Assembly (NCBI RefSeq): GCF_014697375.1
Contig: NZ_JACJRS010000010.1
Location: forward strand, 21,598 to 85,597
Direction of reading: 5' to 3'
Length of the DNA stretch: 64,000 bases
From: Phormidium sp. FACHB-1136
Lineage (GTDB): Bacteria; Cyanobacteriota; Cyanobacteriia; Phormidesmidales; Phormidesmidaceae
Part shown: positions 61,616 to 64,000 of the stretch, one piece after another
Layout of the letters: each line of letters starts with the position of its first letter
How positions within the stretch are numbered: position 1 is the first letter of the stretch
Position numbers and translations under genes: made by a program
Notes under the pieces: model-generated
The model's input: only the letters and a program-made list of their open reading frames with translations
Database searches by the model: none
What the model was told of the DNA's origin: nothing

Positions 61616-62485
61616 ATGCCCTCGTTCCAGCTTCTCCTCAGCGTTTTGGGTGTTTCTGGCCTGGTCTACCTAGGGTTGTGTGGGTGGCTACGGCTGATTC
61701 AGCGATGGATGATGTATCTCCCCACTGCCCTAGGCCCAGCAACGCCCCAAGACTGGGGACGGCCCTACGAGGAGGTGTGGATTCCGGTGGAGGGGCATGG
61801 TGATTCTGGATACCTCCATGGCTGGTGGATACCCACCTCAGAGGCTCCCGGCCTCACAGTGCTCTACTTGCATGGCAACTCTGGCAGTATCGCGAGCAAT
61901 ATCAGCCAAGTGCGGCGTTTGCGAGCCCTAGGGGCCTCCGTACTCACCATTGACTATCGAGGCTATGGCCGTAGTTCTGGCCCCTTTCCCAACGAGTCTC
62001 GTCTCTACGCCGATGCCGTCGCCGCCTACCAGTTTTTGGTGACCCACAAAGCCGTTGATCCCCACCACCTGATTGCCTACGGCCACTCCCTCGGTGGAGC
62101 CATTGCCATCGAACTTGCCCTGCGGGTTCCTACCCTGGCTGGCCTCGTGGTGGAAGGATCCTTTACCTCCATGGGCGATATGGCGGAACGTTCCACCTAC
62201 AATGCCTGGTTCCCGGTGCGGCGGATGCTCACCCAGCAGTTTGATTCCCTAGCCAAGGTGCCCCACCTCGCCCTGCCCACACTCTATATTCACGGTCTTG
62301 CCGATGCCTCGGTGCCTGCCACCATGGGCCAAACCCTCCACCAAGCTACCCCCGCCCCCGCCGATCTCTGGCTAGTGCCCAAGGCCGACCACAATGATCT
62401 CACCACCCTAGCCGGGGCCGACTTCGACCACCGTCTGCGCCAGTTTTTTCAGCACCACATCCTAGCCACCAGTCCCTCACCCTAG
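61616..62485 (+). CDS. Alpha/beta hydrolase with N-terminal membrane anchor (ABHD13/BEM46-like)
   Basis: About 289 residues. A hydrophobic anchor (LLLSVLGVSGLVYLGLCGW) is followed by the hydrolase fold: LYLHGNSGSIASN, IDYRGYGRSSG, nucleophile elbow AYGHSLGGAIAIEL, acid Asp in YIHGLADASVP and base His in ADHNDLTT. This pattern fits the BEM46/ABHD13 serine-hydrolase group; the substrate is unknown. The ATG at 61616 is chosen; the longer frame from 61397 runs through the Zur-like box and has noncoding character. Confidence 0.86.
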   Translation: MPSFQLLLSVLGVSGLVYLGLCGWLRLIQRWMMYLPTALGPATPQDWGRPYEEVWIPVEGHGDSGYLHGWWIPTSEAPGLTVLYLHGNSGSIASNISQVRRLRALGASVLTIDYRGYGRSSGPFPNESRLYADAVAAYQFLVTHKAVDPHHLIAYGHSLGGAIAIELALRVPTLAGLVVEGSFTSMGDMAERSTYNAWFPVRRMLTQQFDSLAKVPHLALPTLYIHGLADASVPATMGQTLHQATPAPADLWLVPKADHNDLTTLAGADFDHRLRQFFQHHILATSPSP

Positions 62486-62636
62486 CCTCCCTTGCTCGTG
62501 GCTGCGTTGGATATCGCACCTAGGGTCATCTCCCAGCATAGCCACAACCATCCTCCGGTAGGCTCCAAAACGTCATCAAACCGCCACTTAGGGTTACCCT
62601 AGGGGCAGATTTTTCGCGGAATAGCCAAATTGCCCC

Positions 62637-63632
62637 ATGAAAGTTGCGGTTTTTAGCACCAAGCCCTACGACCAAGTTTCCTTTGAACAGGCCAACGGCC
62701 CCCACGGCCACGACTTCACCTTCCTGGAAGCCCGCCTGACCCCGTCCACGGTATCCCTGGCCCACGAAGCTGAGGCCGAGGCCGTCTGTGTGTTTATCAA
62801 CGACGAGGTGAACCGCAAGGTGCTAGAAAAGCTGGCCAAGTTGGGAATTCGGCTGGTGGCCCTGCGCTGTGCCGGGTTCAACAATGTGGATTTAGCCGCC
62901 GCCAAGGAGTTGGGCATTACCGTGGTGCGGGTGCCCGCCTACTCGCCCTATGCCGTGGCCGAGCACGCTGTAGGGCTGATTTTGATGCTGAACCGTCGCC
63001 TCTACCGGGCCTACAACCGAGTGCGCGACGACAACTTTGCCCTCAACGGTCTGCTGGGGTTTGACCTGCATGGCAAAACCGTCGGCATCGTCGGCACCGG
63101 GAAAATTGGTCAATGCTTCGCCCAAATTATGAAGGGTTTTGGCTGTCGGCTGCTGGCCTACGATGTTTACCCCAATCAAGCTTGTATCGATCTCGGTGTG
63201 AGCTACGTTGACCTGCCTGACCTTTTCGCCCAATCGGACGTAATTTCCCTACACTGTCCGCTCCTGCCCGCCACCTACCACCTAATTAACGACGAAACTA
63301 TCCAACATATGAAGCCGGGGGTAATGCTGATCAACACCAGTCGTGGCGCGTTGATGGATACCAAAGCGGTGATTGAGGGGATTAAATCCGGCCAAATTGG
63401 CTACCTGGGCACCGATGTTTACGAAGAGGAAGAAGACCTGTTCTTTGAAGACCTCTCAGGCACCATCATTCAAGACGATACCTTCCAACTGTTGCAGTCC
63501 TTCTCCAACGTGGTGATCACTGCCCACCAAGCCTTTTTTACCCAAGAAGCCCTTGGCAACATCGCCGATACCACCCTGTCCAACATCAGCACCTTTGCCA
63601 AGGGCGAACCCTGCCCCAACGAGGTAAAGTAA
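62637..63632 (+). CDS. ldhA: D-lactate dehydrogenase (2-hydroxyacid dehydrogenase)
   Basis: A 331-residue NAD-dependent enzyme reducing pyruvate to D-lactate, used in dark fermentation. N-terminal [18 protein letters not shown] and [12 protein letters not shown] are typical of the LdhA branch; the nucleotide site is [17 protein letters not shown]; the catalytic Arg is in [10 protein letters not shown], Glu in [11 protein letters not shown] and His in [10 protein letters not shown]. It is convergent with psbD; both ends carry repeats or terminators. Confidence 0.94.
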   Translation: MKVAVFSTKPYDQVSFEQANGPHGHDFTFLEARLTPSTVSLAHEAEAEAVCVFINDEVNRKVLEKLAKLGIRLVALRCAGFNNVDLAAAKELGITVVRVPAYSPYAVAEHAVGLILMLNRRLYRAYNRVRDDNFALNGLLGFDLHGKTVGIVGTGKIGQCFAQIMKGFGCRLLAYDVYPNQACIDLGVSYVDLPDLFAQSDVISLHCPLLPATYHLINDETIQHMKPGVMLINTSRGALMDTKAVIEGIKSGQIGYLGTDVYEEEEDLFFEDLSGTIIQDDTFQLLQSFSNVVITAHQAFFTQEALGNIADTTLSNISTFAKGEPCPNEVK

Positions 63633-63655
63633 CACCCAATCCGAAGCAGAAAAAA

Positions 63656-63698
63656 CGATTCCCAGTCCAGCACCCCGTAGGGCGCGGTCTCCTCGCCC
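63656..63698. repeat. Dispersed GC-hairpin element, copy e (long form)
   Basis: Begins CGATTCCCAGTCCAGCA and ends with CCGTAGGGCGCGG, TCT, CCTCGCCC. The same extension as copy d and the same arm mismatch as copy b. Located 24 bases after ldhA. Confidence 0.8.
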
Positions 63699-63770
63699 AC
63701 GGATGCCGGGGATAAACGAGCCAGGTTTGGCATGAACCCTTAGGCTGTAGGCCATAAATAGGCCATAAAT

Positions 63771-63800
63771 AAAAAAGAGGCGATCCGGTGATCGCCCCTT
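63771..63800 (-). terminator. Terminator of psbD
   Basis: On the minus strand GGCGATC-ACCG-GATCGCC (63779-63796) is followed by TCTTTTTT. Just beyond it, the 11-base unit TAGGCCATAAA is repeated exactly in tandem (63748-63769). Confidence 0.85.
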
Positions 63801-63865
63801 GCTGAGTGGGGTTTGGGTAAGATCGGTTAAACCTGCCCCAAACGCCCGAATAGGTTGGGTTTCCC

Positions 63866-64000
63866 TTACAGAGCGTTGCCGCGAGGCAGCACTTCTTCGG
63901 GGAATACAAACTTCTCGTGGGGTTGGTCGGTGGGAGCCATCCAAGCCCGGATACCTTCGTTCAGCAGAATGTTCTTGGTGTAGAAGGTTTCAAATTCAGG
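63866..64000 (-). CDS. psbD: Photosystem II D2 protein, C-terminal end (runs off window)
   Basis: The last 44 residues of D2: [20 protein letters not shown], then [20 protein letters not shown] and GNAL, then TAA. This matches the strongly conserved D2 C terminus. D2 is a reaction-centre core subunit binding the primary donor chlorophylls, pheophytin and Q-A. In the usual psbDC operon psbC overlaps the end of psbD; here only a terminator follows, so this is a stand-alone copy, probably a second psbD gene. The frame is open at base 64000. Confidence 0.95.
   Translation of the reverse strand, partial: PEFETFYTKNILLNEGIRAWMAPTDQPHEKFVFPEEVLPRGNAL

Overview
The window is about 60% G+C and comes from a cyanobacterium. 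Diagnostic genes are the end of a photosystem II D2 gene (psbD), chlorophyll synthase (chlG), the variable chain of ferredoxin:thioredoxin reductase (ftrV), a cyAbrB-type regulator and two bS21 genes. The filament-integrity operon fraC-fraD-fraE points to a filamentous form. Codon use and G+C suggest a Leptolyngbya/Nodosilinea-like lineage, but that placement is inference. Gene content is mostly housekeeping. I see no rRNA, tRNA, CRISPR array, prophage or complete insertion sequence.

Layout. 1-8.2 kb, mostly minus strand: start of a probable secreted metallophosphoesterase, polA, an FkbM methyltransferase (plus), a coiled-coil protein, an NlpC/P60 peptidase, a membrane protein of unknown role and cyAbrB. 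8.4-17 kb: Rrf2 regulator overlapping cobD, a double-domain hemerythrin convergent with a membrane NACHT NTPase, gyrA, and a tandem corrinoid adenosyltransferase. 17-25.5 kb: fraCDE, a MITE-like element, gltA, an RRM protein, rpsU, bioF, speA. 25.8-33 kb: a small unknown protein, a pentapeptide protein, a GH8 glucanase, a histidine phosphatase, a sulfatase-superfamily enzyme, an AT-rich PIN toxin-antitoxin island bounded by a second ragged copy of the sulfatase tail, and surE. 33-46 kb: pheS, class A PBP, chlG, DUF423, small unknown genes, ftrV, a solute-binding protein without signal peptide, an alpha/beta hydrolase, a nitrilase-family amidase, a cation/proton antiporter, murI. 46-52.7 kb: second rpsU (58 aa), ureC, small genes, DUF1810-DUF29 pair, gdhA, a parvulin-like isomerase. 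52.8-58.6 kb: a three-gene signalling operon (REC-wHTH-HPt-REC-REC-GGDEF-like protein, histidine kinase, single receiver). 58.7-64 kb: infC, an RlmL-like methyltransferase, an orphan Zn/Mn-type ABC ATPase behind a perfect Zur-like palindrome, an alpha/beta hydrolase, a D-lactate dehydrogenase and the end of a psbD not followed by psbC.

What stands out is repeat biology. (1) Five intergenic copies of a GC-rich hairpin (GTAGGGGCGAGG...CCTCGCCC) whose arms vary together, so the stem itself is conserved. (2) Heptanucleotide STRR arrays, one inside the polA coding sequence between the 5'-nuclease and proofreading domains, another ending 12 bases before the bioF start. (3) In-frame 15-base tandem duplications in three unrelated genes, plus several noncoding tandem duplications of 11-35 bases. 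(4) A 151-base element with terminal inverted repeats. (5) Two GGATCC/CCCCTT...AAGGGG palindromic spacer repeats. The best candidate for an acquired system is the toxin-antitoxin island.
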